Shown one piece after another: positions 1 through 10,102 of a DNA stretch of 64,000 nt (positions within the stretch are counted from its first letter, which is position 1; every line of letters starts with the position of its first letter). The notes below the pieces were generated by a model. It searched no databases and was not told the DNA's origin. It worked only from the letters and a program-made list of their open reading frames with translations. Source of the DNA: Ascaphus truei (lineage: Eukaryota; Chordata; Amphibia; Anura; Ascaphidae). The stretch covers positions 1-64,000 of the forward strand of contig WSYH01000263.1 of assembly GCA_036426205.1 (NCBI GenBank). The letters are read 5' to 3'. The position numbers and the translations under genes were made by a program.

Positions 1-1242
1 CCTAGCCAATTCCAGTCTGGGTTTCGTCCCAAACACTCCACCGTAACTACCCTGCTAAAAGTTTGCAATGAAATCCAGTGTGGAATGGAACGGGGACAAC
101 TCACTGGTGCAGTATTCCTAGATTTTGCAAAGGCTTTTGACACAGTTGATCATGTTATCCTGCTTAACAAACTCCAGAGCTCTGGAATAGGGAAACATGC
201 TTTAAACTGGTTTCAGTCCTACCTATCAGGAAGATCCCAACATGTGTCCATCTCAGGCTCTAACTCCAACCCCCTGGATATCACCTGTGGTGTACCGCAA
301 GGCTCTGTTCTGGGGCCCCTACTCTTCTCAGTGTTCATTAATGATCTTCCCACAGCTTGTAAGGAAGCCTCAATACACATGTATGCAGATGACACAATCC
401 TGTATGCACACAGCCATAGCCTCTCTGACCTTCAACACATACTTCAGTCTGACTTTTTGAGACTCGAAAACTGGATTTCCCAAAACAAACTGTTTTTAAA
501 CACTGACAAGACTGTAACAATGGTATTTGGGACCAAGACTAAATTTGTAAAGCTTCCAGTGACTGAGCTCCTGATTAGAACCAACGCTACCACCACCCTA
601 ACACCTGTCACTAGTTTTAAATACCTGGGCTTATGGTTTGACTCCCACTTAACATTCGGGATGCACATTGATACCCTGACAACCAAGACCTATGCCAAAC
701 TAGGGGTACTTTACAGGAACAAATCCTCCCTAAGTCTCCTGGTCAGAAAGCGTATTGCACAGCAGATGCTAATGCCAATTATTGACTATGGAGACATAGT
801 ATATGGCTCGGCTCCTCAAACCCACCTTAGCAAACTTGACACCCTCTACAATTCAATTTGTCGTTTTGTTCTCCAATGCAACTACAACACACATCACTGC
901 GAAATGCTCAAAGAACTAGATTGGTCATCACTAGAGTCTAGGCGCAAAGTTCACCTTTCCTGTCTCACCCTCAAATACTTTCTGGGCAAGCTACCCAGCT
1001 ACCTGAACAAGCTCCTCACCCCTACCACATGCAGTACCTATCACCTGAGATCAGACTCCAAAAGACTATTCATGGTCCCAAGACTCAACAAAGTATCCGG
1101 ACGTTCCTCCTTCTCCTTCCGTGCACCCCAAAACTGGAACAACCTACCAAAGACTCTCATATCCACCACCAGCTTAAGTTCTTTCAAATCTAAGGCTGTC
1201 TCACACTTTAATCTGGTCTGTAACTGTTTCATACGCTCATAA
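1..1242 (+). CDS. Partial LINE ORF2: reverse transcriptase domain to C-terminus (CR1/L2/Rex-type non-LTR retrotransposon)
   Basis: The frame is open from base 1, so the window cuts into the middle of the ORF; the first ATG at 85 is internal and not a real start. RT signatures are visible in order. Counting from the Met at 85: motif A FLDFAKAFD at residues 11-19 with catalytic Asp13, GVPQGSVLGPLLF at 69-81, and YADD at 100-103 with the catalytic Asp pair. The C-terminus, with WNNLP and SLSSFKSK, matches the usual end of CR1/L2-clade proteins, and the TAA at 1240-1242 is the natural stop. In this clade the enzyme copies its own RNA at a nicked genomic target. The endonuclease domain would lie upstream, outside the window. 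No frameshift or stop interrupts the visible part, so the copy looks fairly young. Clade assignment within the Jockey superfamily is from memory of motifs. Confidence 0.9.
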   Translation, partial: PSQFQSGFRPKHSTVTTLLKVCNEIQCGMERGQLTGAVFLDFAKAFDTVDHVILLNKLQSSGIGKHALNWFQSYLSGRSQHVSISGSNSNPLDITCGVPQGSVLGPLLFSVFINDLPTACKEASIHMYADDTILYAHSHSLSDLQHILQSDFLRLENWISQNKLFLNTDKTVTMVFGTKTKFVKLPVTELLIRTNATTTLTPVTSFKYLGLWFDSHLTFGMHIDTLTTKTYAKLGVLYRNKSSLSLLVRKRIAQQMLMPIIDYGDIVYGSAPQTHLSKLDTLYNSICRFVLQCNYNTHHCEMLKELDWSSLESRRKVHLSCLTLKYFLGKLPSYLNKLLTPTTCSTYHLRSDSKRLFMVPRLNKVSGRSSFSFRAPQNWNNLPKTLISTTSLSSFKSKAVSHFNLVCNCFIRS

Positions 1243-1442
1243 TATATATTTTCTTTAACTGTGCATGCAATGTCTTGTATATAATGTATACCTTGTTCAT
1301 TTATGTAACTGTATTTGTAACCATGTATTATTTTGTTTTACTCTGTGCCCAGGACATACTTGAAAACGAGAGGTAACTCTCAATGTATTACTTCCTGGTA
1401 AAATATTTTATAAATAAATAAAATAAATAAATAAATAAATAA
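1243..1442 (+). mobile_element. LINE 3' UTR and short-repeat tail
   Basis: This follows directly on the RT stop codon. It is AT-rich and ends in a run of TAAA/AAATA units at 1411-1442. Short tandem 3' tails instead of poly(A) are typical of CR1/L2-group LINEs. The segment just before the tail contains GAGAGGTAACTCTC, a small palindrome that could form the 3' stem recognised by the RT (inference). The repeat tail marks the 3' insertion boundary; the 5' boundary is outside the window. Confidence 0.75.
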
Positions 1443-1707
1443 CACCTGACCTTACTTTACTGTAAGCCTGAATTCCAGCCAGGTTCTCGAGCTGCTTTGC
1501 AGGTTACACTGTAGAGCAGATGCAAGGTTCTGTGGGGAAGATCATGTGACCAGGCAGTCACTAGATACAATTGGTGCACTGCTAGAGAGAGGGCGGGGCT
1601 CAAAAAGGGGCGCTATAGAAACAAAAAATGCGTGTTACATTATAATACATTACAAATGTCATTCATAGTTAATAAAAAAAATGCTACAAGTATTTTCTCA
1701 TAGTTCA
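1443..1707. other. Unassigned spacer between LINE tail and LTR element
   Basis: No open frame, repeat or motif that I recognise. It ends in an A-run at 1673-1680 just before the LTR-like boundary at 1708. Confidence 0.5.
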
Positions 1708-1784
1708 TGTAACACATATCCCCCCCCCCCCCCCATCGCAGATAGGGGAAATCTACATATGTTACCAGGTGTGGTGCAATACCG
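1708..1784 (-). mobile_element. LTR 3'-end fragment (same family as 3117-5030)
   Basis: The sequence starts TGTAACACATATCCC and runs through GCAGATAGGG, CTACATATGTTACC and AGGTGTGGTGCAATACC. It matches the end of the LTR at 3117-3200, except for a 10-base deletion and a longer C-run. Similarity fades after about 1784. It is probably the remnant of the 3' LTR of the minus-strand element whose other LTR lies at 3117-5030. No matching target duplication was found: the flank GTTCA here does not match TACAG after 5030. Confidence 0.65.
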
Positions 1785-2721
1785 GCTACAGTCTCTAGTT
1801 CCAAACCACCTCCTCCCCCTGGTGGAAGGAATAGGAAGGAGTCTCGGTGCCAGACCCTTACCCGGCAATCCGCGGCATGGATGAGGTAGACCAGGAGGTC
1901 TTGCCCTTTTCCTCGGTTCACCACATGGTGAATGAAGCGCTCCATCGTGCGCATGAAGGAGGCAATAATTACCAGAGCGGTCACAGCACAGTCTTTGGTC
2001 GCTCCAGGAATCTCTTTAGCGGTGACGTCTTCTGGGGACCTCACCAGATCTACGTGCAGATCCATGTCTTGAGATGAAAAGGCTTGAAGGTTCCTCTTGT
2101 ATGTACTGGATACCTCCATTGCCATCTGGTTCCGACATCTGTGGTTCCGTAGACCGCAGCAGCATGGGCTGCAGGAACTGTGCTCCGCAGCAAGCACTCT
2201 TGGGTCACAAAAGTCAGTTCTCCATCTGGAAAGTCACATTTTGCTACAGAAACATTGTACGCACCCTTGCTTGTCCACCTTTGCCACCAGAAATTCTATT
2301 GGTAGATGATAGGGGTCAAAGTCCATACCGCCATACTTAGTCAATTCTTTTTGCAAGCACAGGCACAAAAGATAGGGCACTTTCACTCCTCTTACTCGCC
2401 AAACTCTATATAACTGAGGGTGCAGTTCGCTGCATCCTGTACCTCCCTGCTGGGGAGCAGAAGTTGTGGACTGAGACTCACTGCGCTCTTTCCCTCTGGT
2501 GGAATCCTGAGGAGGGGCACGCTCTATCAGGGAGTGGTCCTGGCTCTGTGCTGAGCCACTGACTTCACGGGGGTGGGGCTCTGGTTTCCGCGCCAGACCC
2601 GGGCAGGTTACTGCAAAGCATTCGGGCGCAGCCTGGCCGCCATTAGCCTGTGCACTCTCCTGACTTGGCGGAAGATGCCATTTTAGGTGTGAATCATTAT
2701 TAGCCTCCCCGGTTTAGGGGC
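1785..2721 (-). mobile_element. Interior of the minus-strand LTR element, coding content not identified
   Basis: The segment lies between the LTR end fragment and the gag N-terminal remnant. On the minus strand there is an open stretch through about 2197-1640 that I cannot assign to gag, protease, RT or integrase. It reads into the LTR fragment, so it is not a normal gene end. No zinc knuckle, protease triad or RT motif was seen, so pol appears to be missing. The region may include unrelated insertions. Confidence 0.4.
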
Positions 2722-3036
2722 CCAACAAAATTGCGAGGCCAGGATAGATAATTGGGCACCCATTGGTCGGACCCTCTGGCATATTTAGGAATTGGGGGCC
2801 ATCTCCTCACATATGGCATGGCCCACATTTATTATCATGGCACTCCATTGAAAGAGGGAATCATACCTTCGCCCTATGACCCATGCTTGCGCTAGTCCAG
2901 GGAGTTTGCGAACATGCTCCTGGATGTCTAACGCGAATGCGTGAGCAGGAACTCCGCCCACAATGACCAGGCGGTTGGAGGTCGGACTAATCTTTGTGGC
3001 CCATGCGTGGACCTCCTGCCTTGGGGGCACCCACAT
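2722..3036 (-). pseudogene. Broken gag N-terminus, PNMA-like (Ty3/Gypsy-type element), copy 1
   Basis: The minus-strand frame begins at 3036 close behind the LTR and primer-site candidate, as gag should. It shows HAWATKI, then VIVGGVPAH, then WVIGRRYD. This layout (a hydrophobic strand ending in GVP or GIP, and later a V-I-G-R strand) is that of the RRM-like N-terminal domain of PNMA proteins and related Gypsy Gags. It aligns along its length with the second copy at 53468-53938. The frame stops at 2785, but the conserved downstream motif GCPIIYPGLA appears just after in another frame (about 2725-2770), so a frameshift has broken the gene. No capsid domain was found for this copy. The family call rests on motif recognition, not a search. 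Confidence 0.6.
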
Positions 3037-3097
3037 AGTGGAAAATTAAATTGAACAATTTGACTGAAAAATAGAATAGGGCACCCCAGGTCTGAGA

Positions 3098-3116
3098 TCT
3101 CAGCAGCGCCCCCAAA
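3098..3116 (-). promoter_or_regulatory. Candidate primer-binding site of LTR element copy 1
   Basis: Read on the minus strand, TGGGGGCGCTGCTGAGAT follows the LTR end after a two- to three-base spacer. The second copy has TGGAGGCGCTGCTGAGAT in the same place. A start with TGG just inside the 5' LTR is the hallmark of a site pairing with the CCA end of a tRNA. I could not match it to a specific tRNA. Confidence 0.5.
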
Positions 3117-5030
3117 TGTAACACATATCCCCCCCCCAATCGCAGATAGGGACCATGTGGGGAAATCTACATATGTTACCAGGTGTGGTGCAATACCTGA
3201 TAGGCTCACAGGAGGCCTGAACCTCCGCCACTGGGAGCCTGGGGTGTATTCTGGAACGTACTGCTTACAGCGCCTCCACCTGTGCAGGGATTCCAGTGTG
3301 TAGAATAACCCCTTACACAGGAACCACATACAGTAAGTACTTACACCAGGGTATGGATAAAACAGTTTACTATATGCACTACAACATAACACATCATTAC
3401 ATAACATTGCAAGGGGCACCTATCTCCCTTCGTAGGCCCTTGGCCTCTCCGCCCCCAATAGTAACCCAACCATACAGTGCCCACATTGATTGGGTGCTAA
3501 GCAACAGTGTCCCAGTGTCCTGGACTCCCACCCAGATGTGTGTCAGCGCTGCACACGTGTGTATAGTTGGTGCACTTATAGATACCTGCCCGGGCACACG
3601 TCCGTGCCCGGGTGTAACGATCTTCAAAAAGGGTCTGACGCAGGAACAGGAATCCACCTCCGCAGTGTCCCACCTCTGTGTGAGGTGTCTCCCTCGGGGA
3701 GCGTCTCACCCACAGAATGTCTCTCACGGTAGAGCCTGTCTGAGCCCAGACGCAGGCCACGATCACCGCGTGCAACTGGCACCGGTGATATCACATAACA
3801 CTGGGCACTATAGAAAGCAAACCCCCCCCCCCCTCGCACTGAAGGGGCCTCTCTTGAAGCAGCCAAAGCTAACTGCTGTGCTGCACTGCAAAGCAATACT
3901 GTCACAACTTAACTATCCTGCTCAGCTAAGGTGGCAGCGTCCCTCTCTTGGGTCTGTCCCTAGCTGCAGCAACTTACTGGTGACTCAGGGCTATCTGGGG
4001 CCTGGGGGGTAACCTGGCCTAGTATGCAGGGGCTACTGCTCCCAACACACCCTTCCCCAACCTGCTCCCAGCTCTCACTGACTCTTCCTGTCTGCACACA
4101 ACAATGTATCCAATTCCCTGCGGCAGAGAATCTGTAAGTCTTAGTGGCTGGAATGCAGCATGAGATCTGGGTGAAAGTTCAGTCCCCAGAGGCTGCTGGG
4201 AATTGTAGTCCACTCAGGACCTCTTTAACATTGGGGCCGCGTGCGCCTACTTCACTGCGCATAGTGTAATGGCCGCCGCTACACTCATCTGCGCATACGT
4301 AAACTTGTGTAGCCCTATTTGTGAACACCTGCACTAAGGAACTACTACGGCCGTCCCTACAAAAACGGCACCCTACGATGACAGGGGTAATGCTCCTGGG
4401 GGCTGGGGAATGTCTCTGACCTAAGCGGATGGGTCACTGACCCTCCGCTCACGCACACGAGGTTCCGCCACCTTCCTCCTTCACCTCTTACTCGTGTCTC
4501 CCACCGCCCACACGCTTCCTGTCTCTCTCTACCAGTCTCACACACTATTGGTCCCCAGCCTCAGCTGACTCCTCCACGGTTCACAGTTCAGAGTTCAACC
4601 CCCAAAGTCCGGCCGGATTGGTTGCCGTTCGCGCGCTTTCCTCGCGCATGCGCAACCTTGCTATTATACAGTGACCTTACTTGCAAAAGACAGTATGGCG
4701 CTTCCTGCACTAGTAACAGCGCGGAACCCATATATGGGTGCACACATTTCTAATACATCCTTACACTTGTAATGGTGGCCGCTGCATCGCGCGATCTTCT
4801 GCACATGCGCAACCACTAGCGCCAATCCCAATATGGCCGGCGCAACTCCTGAAGCTACACTGTGCAGGCGCGAGCTTTCGCTCATGCGCGAACGCGTCCA
4901 ATATGGCGGCGCCTGTCTGCAGATGCCGCCGGGAGCTCCCGGGGACACGCTCACCCACCCAGCTCCCTGGCACAGCGCAGGGCTACCCGCTACACTGCAC
5001 AGGTGAGGGGCGCCAGGGGACCCTGTTACA
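3117..5030 (-). mobile_element. Long LTR (1914 bp) of a minus-strand Gypsy-like element
   Basis: The boundaries are inverted TGTAACA and TGTTACA (plus-strand TGTAACA at 3117, TGTTACA at 5024-5030), giving TG...CA ends. The inner end adjoins the primer-site candidate and gag. Its 3' (inner) part aligns with the LTR at 54016 onward and the fragment at 57190-57460. Shared landmarks are GAGGCGCTG, CCCCAGGCTCCCAG, GGTATTGCACC and, further in, GCTGCTGGGAATTGTAGT. The half nearest 5030 is GC-rich, with several GCGCATGCGCAACC-like motifs that may be promoter or enhancer sites (inference). Apparent ORFs inside it, such as 3296-4012, have no family features. Confidence 0.7.
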
Positions 5031-5558
5031 TACAGAACTGATTTATTTAAAAGCACACATGTAGGATATTGCTTGGTCTGTAGCTTTAAAGGGTCAGTCC
5101 CTGCTCAGAACAAAGTACCCTAAGGGCAGTGCGTTTTGAATAGGGTGATAGGAGATAACTGATACCCTATTCTTATCAAATTAAACCAGTGTAAGTATTT
5201 GTTAAATTCTGTTCACCTTTTACCTTCTCAGTAAACACGTCGGAGCGTTTTTACTAACTGTATCACATTTCTTTGAATGATGAGACTCTTTGCTTATCCT
5301 CCGTTTTAAAATGAAGTTTTTTGTTTATTTGGTTTTTTGAGTTGTTTAAAATCATTAGTGAAAACACCAGTAGGGGATCTGCTTAATTCACTGTTCCCGG
5401 GATAAAGGGAAGAACAACATATTCATTTATCACTGGATACAAGTAAGTTAAATTGTTACTGAAAGGGAAATGTAATCTCTGTAAGGAAGCGGATTTACAC
5501 TCTTAAATTGTTTAAAAAACTTGTTTTTTTACTTAGTACATAGGACTTGTCTCTTCCA
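5031..5558. other. Unassigned AT-rich flank
   Basis: No coding potential or repeat family was recognised between the LTR end and the trinucleotide array. Confidence 0.5.
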
Positions 5559-6204
5559 ACCGCTACCACCATCACCGCCACCATCACAGCCTTCATCACC
5601 ACCATCATCATCGCCATCACCACCATCACCACCGTCACCATCATCACTACCATCATCTCTGCCACCATCGCCACCATCATCCCCACCATCTCCACCATCA
5701 CAACCATCACCATCATCACCACCATCACCACCATCATCGTCACCACCATCATCACTGCCACCATCATCACCACCACATCCCACCATCATCACCACCATCA
5801 TCATAACCCCCATCATCATCACTGCCACCATCACCATCATCGCCACCATCATCGCTACCAACATCATCTCCGCCACCACCATCACCACCAACATCACCAC
5901 CTTCATCACCACCACCACCATCATCACCACAGCCACCAACATCACCACTATCACCGCCACCAGCATCACCACCATCACCAACACTGCCACCATCACCAGC
6001 ATCGCCACCATCATCTCTACCATCTTCGCCACCATCATCACTGCCATCATCACTATCATCATCACTACCATCGTCACCATCATCACCACCATTGCCAGCA
6101 TCAACATTGCCGCCACCATCACCACCGCCACCATCACCACCGCTTCCATCACCATCACAACCACCATATCCACCTCCACTACCACCATGTCCACCTCCAC
6201 TACC
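5559..6204. repeat. ATC/ACC trinucleotide array, first part
   Basis: About 645 bp of CAT, CAC, ATC and ACC triplets with interspersed CGCC and CTCC. Because the period is three, all six frames are open for long stretches and give low-complexity peptides (Thr/Ile, His, Pro/Ser, or Asp/Gly on the other strand). Nothing supports translation. The array resumes at 7091, so 6205-7090 is an insertion. Confidence 0.9.
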
Positions 6205-7090
6205 AGTGTATTGTGGAAAATAGTGAAACAAGGCGCAAACAACTCAAATTGTGAGCAAATGGTGAACAAATGATAATAAGTGCAACTAATCACATGTGCA
6301 ATTGACAATATGTGCTAAATAAATAATAAATAACCCTGCTCAAACCCTCTGGTGGGACCTGTTTCACGGGTTCCAAGAAGTGTGATAGATCTCAGACAAT
6401 CCAGGAGGAGCATATATGGGAAAAGAAGGAAACAGTGCAAAATTTAAGTGCAGATGTATTAACAATGATGTAAATAATAGGGTGTAGTCTTGGCTCTGAT
6501 GGTTAGCCTACTCACAAGATGTTAGAGGTAAGAGTGCGGTTAGCAGATAGGGCTGCTACCCATTAGGTGTAGGTGTTGTGTGGATATCCCTCCAGGCTCG
6601 CCTCGTCAAACCGATGGTAATGTATGTAAGAGATGGAAAGAGCACTACATAGCGCGATCAGGTGGATAGTAAACTTTATATAAAAAATAGGTATAAAAAT
6701 GCGCACTTACAATGTGCAAATATAAAACAAGCGTTTGTCACAATATATGTGTGTAGTGGGTTCACCGCAGCTCTCACCGCAGCTCTCACCGCTTCCCCTG
6801 GATGCTCCAAGTCTCCTACGCCTGCAGTATGAGATCGCAGCTCCTCTCTTTGCGTCCTTCTGTGCGGATGACGTCACGGCTCTGAGGCTTGGGAAACTAC
6901 GGGTCGCCCACTAGTACAGAAAGCACCACTCTACGCGTTTCGCCCAGTCCTGGTAGACTGCCTTCTCTTACATACATTACCATCGGTTTGACGAGGCGAG
7001 CCTGGAGGGAGATCCACACAACACCTACACCTAATGGGTAGCAGCCCTATCTGCTAACCGCACTCCTACCTCTAACATCTTGTGAGTAGG
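6205..7090. mobile_element. Insertion splitting the trinucleotide array, with internal foldback
   Basis: The segment is flanked by an exact 13-bp direct repeat CACCTCCACTACC at 6192-6204 and 7091-7103. The same 13-mer also occurs at 6171-6183, so it may be part of the array rather than a target duplication. The insert has no ORF of note. Its right-hand part is the inverted repeat described separately. It carries CTACGCGTTTCGCC near 6931, a motif that recurs in other foldback or MITE-like sequences of this window. It is probably a non-autonomous DNA element; the family is not identified. Confidence 0.6.
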
Positions 7091-7091
7091 C
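6506..7091. repeat. 127-bp near-perfect inverted repeat (arms 6506-6632 and 6965-7091)
   Basis: The left arm begins GCCTACTCACAAGATG and ends ATGTATGTAAGAG. The right arm is its reverse complement, with about two mismatches by eye. The spacer is 332 bp. The right arm ends exactly at the insertion boundary with the trinucleotide array, while the left arm starts about 300 bp inside the insert. Such long, nearly identical arms fit a foldback element or a recently formed palindrome. Confidence 0.85.
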
Positions 7092-7177
7092 ACCTCCACT
7101 ACCGCCATGACCACCATCATCACCGCCATCACCCCCATCATCACAGCCGCCACTACCATCACCGCCACCACCACTGC
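7091..7177. repeat. ATC/ACC trinucleotide array, second part
   Basis: This continues the array of 5559-6204 after the 886-bp insertion: CAC, ACC, GCC and ATC triplets in the same strand orientation. Confidence 0.85.
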
Positions 7178-8653
7178 ACTTGACGTCAACCGTTTTTCCT
7201 GGTTGATTTCTCTCCAAAGTGGAGCTGAGGGGTATAAACGCGCACGGAAAATATCAGCGTGAAAGAGGAGATGATGTTTGGAAGTTACCCCCGTGTAATG
7301 AAGCCTATTCCTCTCCACTATCACTATGTACAACTTAAGTGGGTACATAGACACATAATACCCTTTGTCAGCTGTGAGCACTTGTGTGTATTCCCCGCAG
7401 GTCCTTTAGAGGTTGCATCAATGAATTAACGGGCAGGCAGCATGAAGTCGCTCTGAGAGCCTCAGGAGACGCCGTCCGCGTCTTCATTTTGTTGGTAACT
7501 GGATCCCCCTGACACCTCCGCATGGAATGTTGATCCACATGGGCTGTGGACATATCACACACTTCAAGTGCCCGAGTGGCCAGATCTGAGCTGTTCTAAA
7601 TCAGGACCCTCAGCAGCCTCTGCCAACCCAATGGCATGCGATGTTGAAATAGTCAAATTGCTATTTACATGTCCCAGCAGATTGAAGAGAGTCCCTCACT
7701 CCAGCTGGTAAGAGGATACTGTGTCCCCGGCCACAGCTCTTCACGCCTTCAGTCCGTTATTAAGACAGTTTTCTCTCCCTGGGAATCAGAAGGTGGATTG
7801 AGTTCATTTTCTTCTGCAGCGTCTTCCATAAAGCCACAGTGCCACTTACTGGGGAACGTCAGCCAAGTTATTACAAATGTTACAAGCTCATTTGGACTGA
7901 CCGGTGGGGGTTTCCCTTGACGTGTGGTCAAGTTAATCATATTTCGGGCAAACGCGTAGGAAAGGCTGTCTTTAATGCGAGAATCCGACTCCCTTTAAAA
8001 TAATATATATTTATGTGAAGTCAATGTAAACATGTATGAAGGGCGTGGAGACACATGAAACATGCTACAAAATCTGCAAAAAACGGGACATATTGTTTCA
8101 GCCACAAAAAAAGTTGCAAAAATATCAACACCTGCAAAAAATAGGTTAAAAAAAACTAGCTTGGAATGTCGCTGAAAAAATTACCATTTATTTGAAATTT
8201 AATTAACATTTTCTTGGTTTCCAGATACCATCAATAGGGTGAAAGTGTGGCGTTTGGGGGACTTTTTGCCACTGTTGTGAAAGCGTTGGCGAACTTAAAC
8301 CAAGTTTTAAAACTTTTCCTATTTCCTCAAACGGCACATAATAAAGTTACAAAGTTGAACACGGATTACTTTGCCCATCTCTGGGATGATTGCCAGACAC
8401 CCAGTATATACGGGATTGTCCTTCGTTTCATTGACTTGGCCCATTGTTCCGGAAAGGTCTGTGGGGCCGCGTCATCGTCCCGTATATTAGCGCCGGGACG
8501 TGAAATGCCTTAAAATTACTGTAATGAAATCAGTCATAAAAACATAATAGATTTGTACGTGAGTGTAATAATGACCTTATCCCAAAGATGTCGCCTTACT
8601 AAATGATTAAAATAATAGATAGGACACTGCCTGGTCATCTCATAACACATGAC
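7178..8653. other. Unassigned region
   Basis: No family was recognised. Short open frames (for example 7669-7920 and 8247-8513) have no domain features or splice context that I can support. AAACGCGTAGG at about 7950 resembles the ACGCGT core seen in the foldback elements. Confidence 0.4.
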
Positions 8654-8915
8654 CCCCACCCCTACAGGCGTTACTTTTTCCCTCACCCCTATAGGCGTTA
8701 CTTTTCTCCCACCCCTATAGGCGTTACTTTTCTCCCACCCCTACAGGCGTTACTTTTTCTTTCACCCCTATAGGAGTTACTTTTTCTCCCATCCCTATAG
8801 GCGTTACTTTTTTTCCCACCCCTATAGGCATTACTTTTTCTTTCACCCCTATAGGACTTACCTTTTTTCTCACACCTATAGGCGTAACTTTTTCTCCCAC
8901 CCCTATAGGCGTTAC
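8654..8915. repeat. 27-29-bp minisatellite, about 9-10 copies
   Basis: The unit contains CACCCCTATAGGCGTTACTT followed by a T/C-rich stretch ending in CTCCC. Units differ by T-run length and a few substitutions (AGGAG, AGGCA, AGGAC for AGGCG). The minus-strand frame reads as a SNAYRGGRK-like repeat peptide, a by-product of the repeat. Confidence 0.9.
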
Positions 8916-10102
8916 TCACCGCGCGTCTTTACCCGCCAGACCAAAAGCAGAGAGGATAAAAACCAAAGAACATAGCGCTCACGCGGGAGATACCATTCAG
9001 CGCGAAGGATGTATATTAAGGAAGGGAAGCAGGACGATGAGGCTGAATGCAAACTACGCAGATGCGTTTTTAGCATGGCGCACTGCAGTTAAATCGGATA
9101 TTTTACCACACATCGCTACACGGAAGGATACATGAAGTGTATCTTCTTCTGTGGCAGGATGTTCAAAATCCGTTGACAGTTATTTTGTAAGAATAGAGTC
9201 GTACGCAGAAATCAAAGTGAGCGTGGATTTTCACGCCATCAAACATCATCACACCTTCAGCTCTTCGAATTGCGTCAGTAACCGCGCCCTACCCTCTTCT
9301 CCAATTCTAACATCGCTAGCAGAGTTTCTTGTGCTCGGACCAAGTCAACAGCCAATATTAAATATGTGTTAGCCCCACTCACTGATAAACAAGTTGTCAA
9401 AGACATGAAAATACTACGGAAAAAGCTGCGGACGCAAGTAACCACAACGCTGGCATTTTCTTCCCATTATTGGCTCAGTAAATAACCAGTGATAAGGGAA
9501 TGCAAGTCACAATGCTGCGTGTATGTTCTTTGCCTAATGAAAAATCAGAAACTATTCAGAATTATTCAGACGCTCTGCATAATGCAGTTATTGATTAAAA
9601 ACAAAGTGTTCATAATTGCGGAGGTGACGCAAACACTCACATGCTCGCCTGCCCCATTACATTCATAATACCTGCACACCATGCCCGGCAAGCACATTAA
9701 TTCATTAAGGAGCGTTCGCTGAAGTAAAAAAAGAATCTCCCTGACGCACGCACAGGGGAATCCATGCTGCGGGGCGTAGGGAGTGTGATCACCCGGGGGC
9801 AGCGAGTTTCATCCCTATGTACTGCGCAATAAACATGGCAGAGAGACGCAGGGCGGGCGCACACATATACCCAAAAGGAGTTGTTTCATACTGTAAATGC
9901 AACTTGTTTGTGTTCAAATGTGAATAAGTAAATACATTTCATAATATTTTAGATAGCGACTTTGAAGCTCAGTCATTAACTCATTGTGAAGTCACACTTT
10001 CATACTGGATTTCGGCGTCCCGTATTATTAAAACATAAATCTGTCAACACTACTAGTAATAAACTATTGTTTCTCAGAATAGAAATTCCCAAATTACACA
10101 AA
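8916..10102. other. Unassigned left flank of the satellite
   Basis: Complex, apparently single-copy sequence up to the sharp satellite boundary near 10103. No gene or element family was recognised. Confidence 0.4.

Noticed and set aside
1640..2197. 185-codon ORF on the minus strand as a separate gene
   Set aside because: It runs into the LTR end fragment and low-complexity C/G runs, and I recognise no domain; treated as element interior.
3098..3116. Naming the primer tRNA for the candidate primer-binding site
   Set aside because: The sequence after TGG does not match a vertebrate tRNA 3' end that I can recall with confidence.
3296..4012. 238-codon ORF on the plus strand
   Set aside because: It lies within the LTR on the strand opposite to the element, with no domain signature.
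5495..6308. His-rich, Thr-rich and Asp/Gly-rich proteins on both strands
   Set aside because: Pure consequence of the ATC/ACC triplet array; all frames are open.
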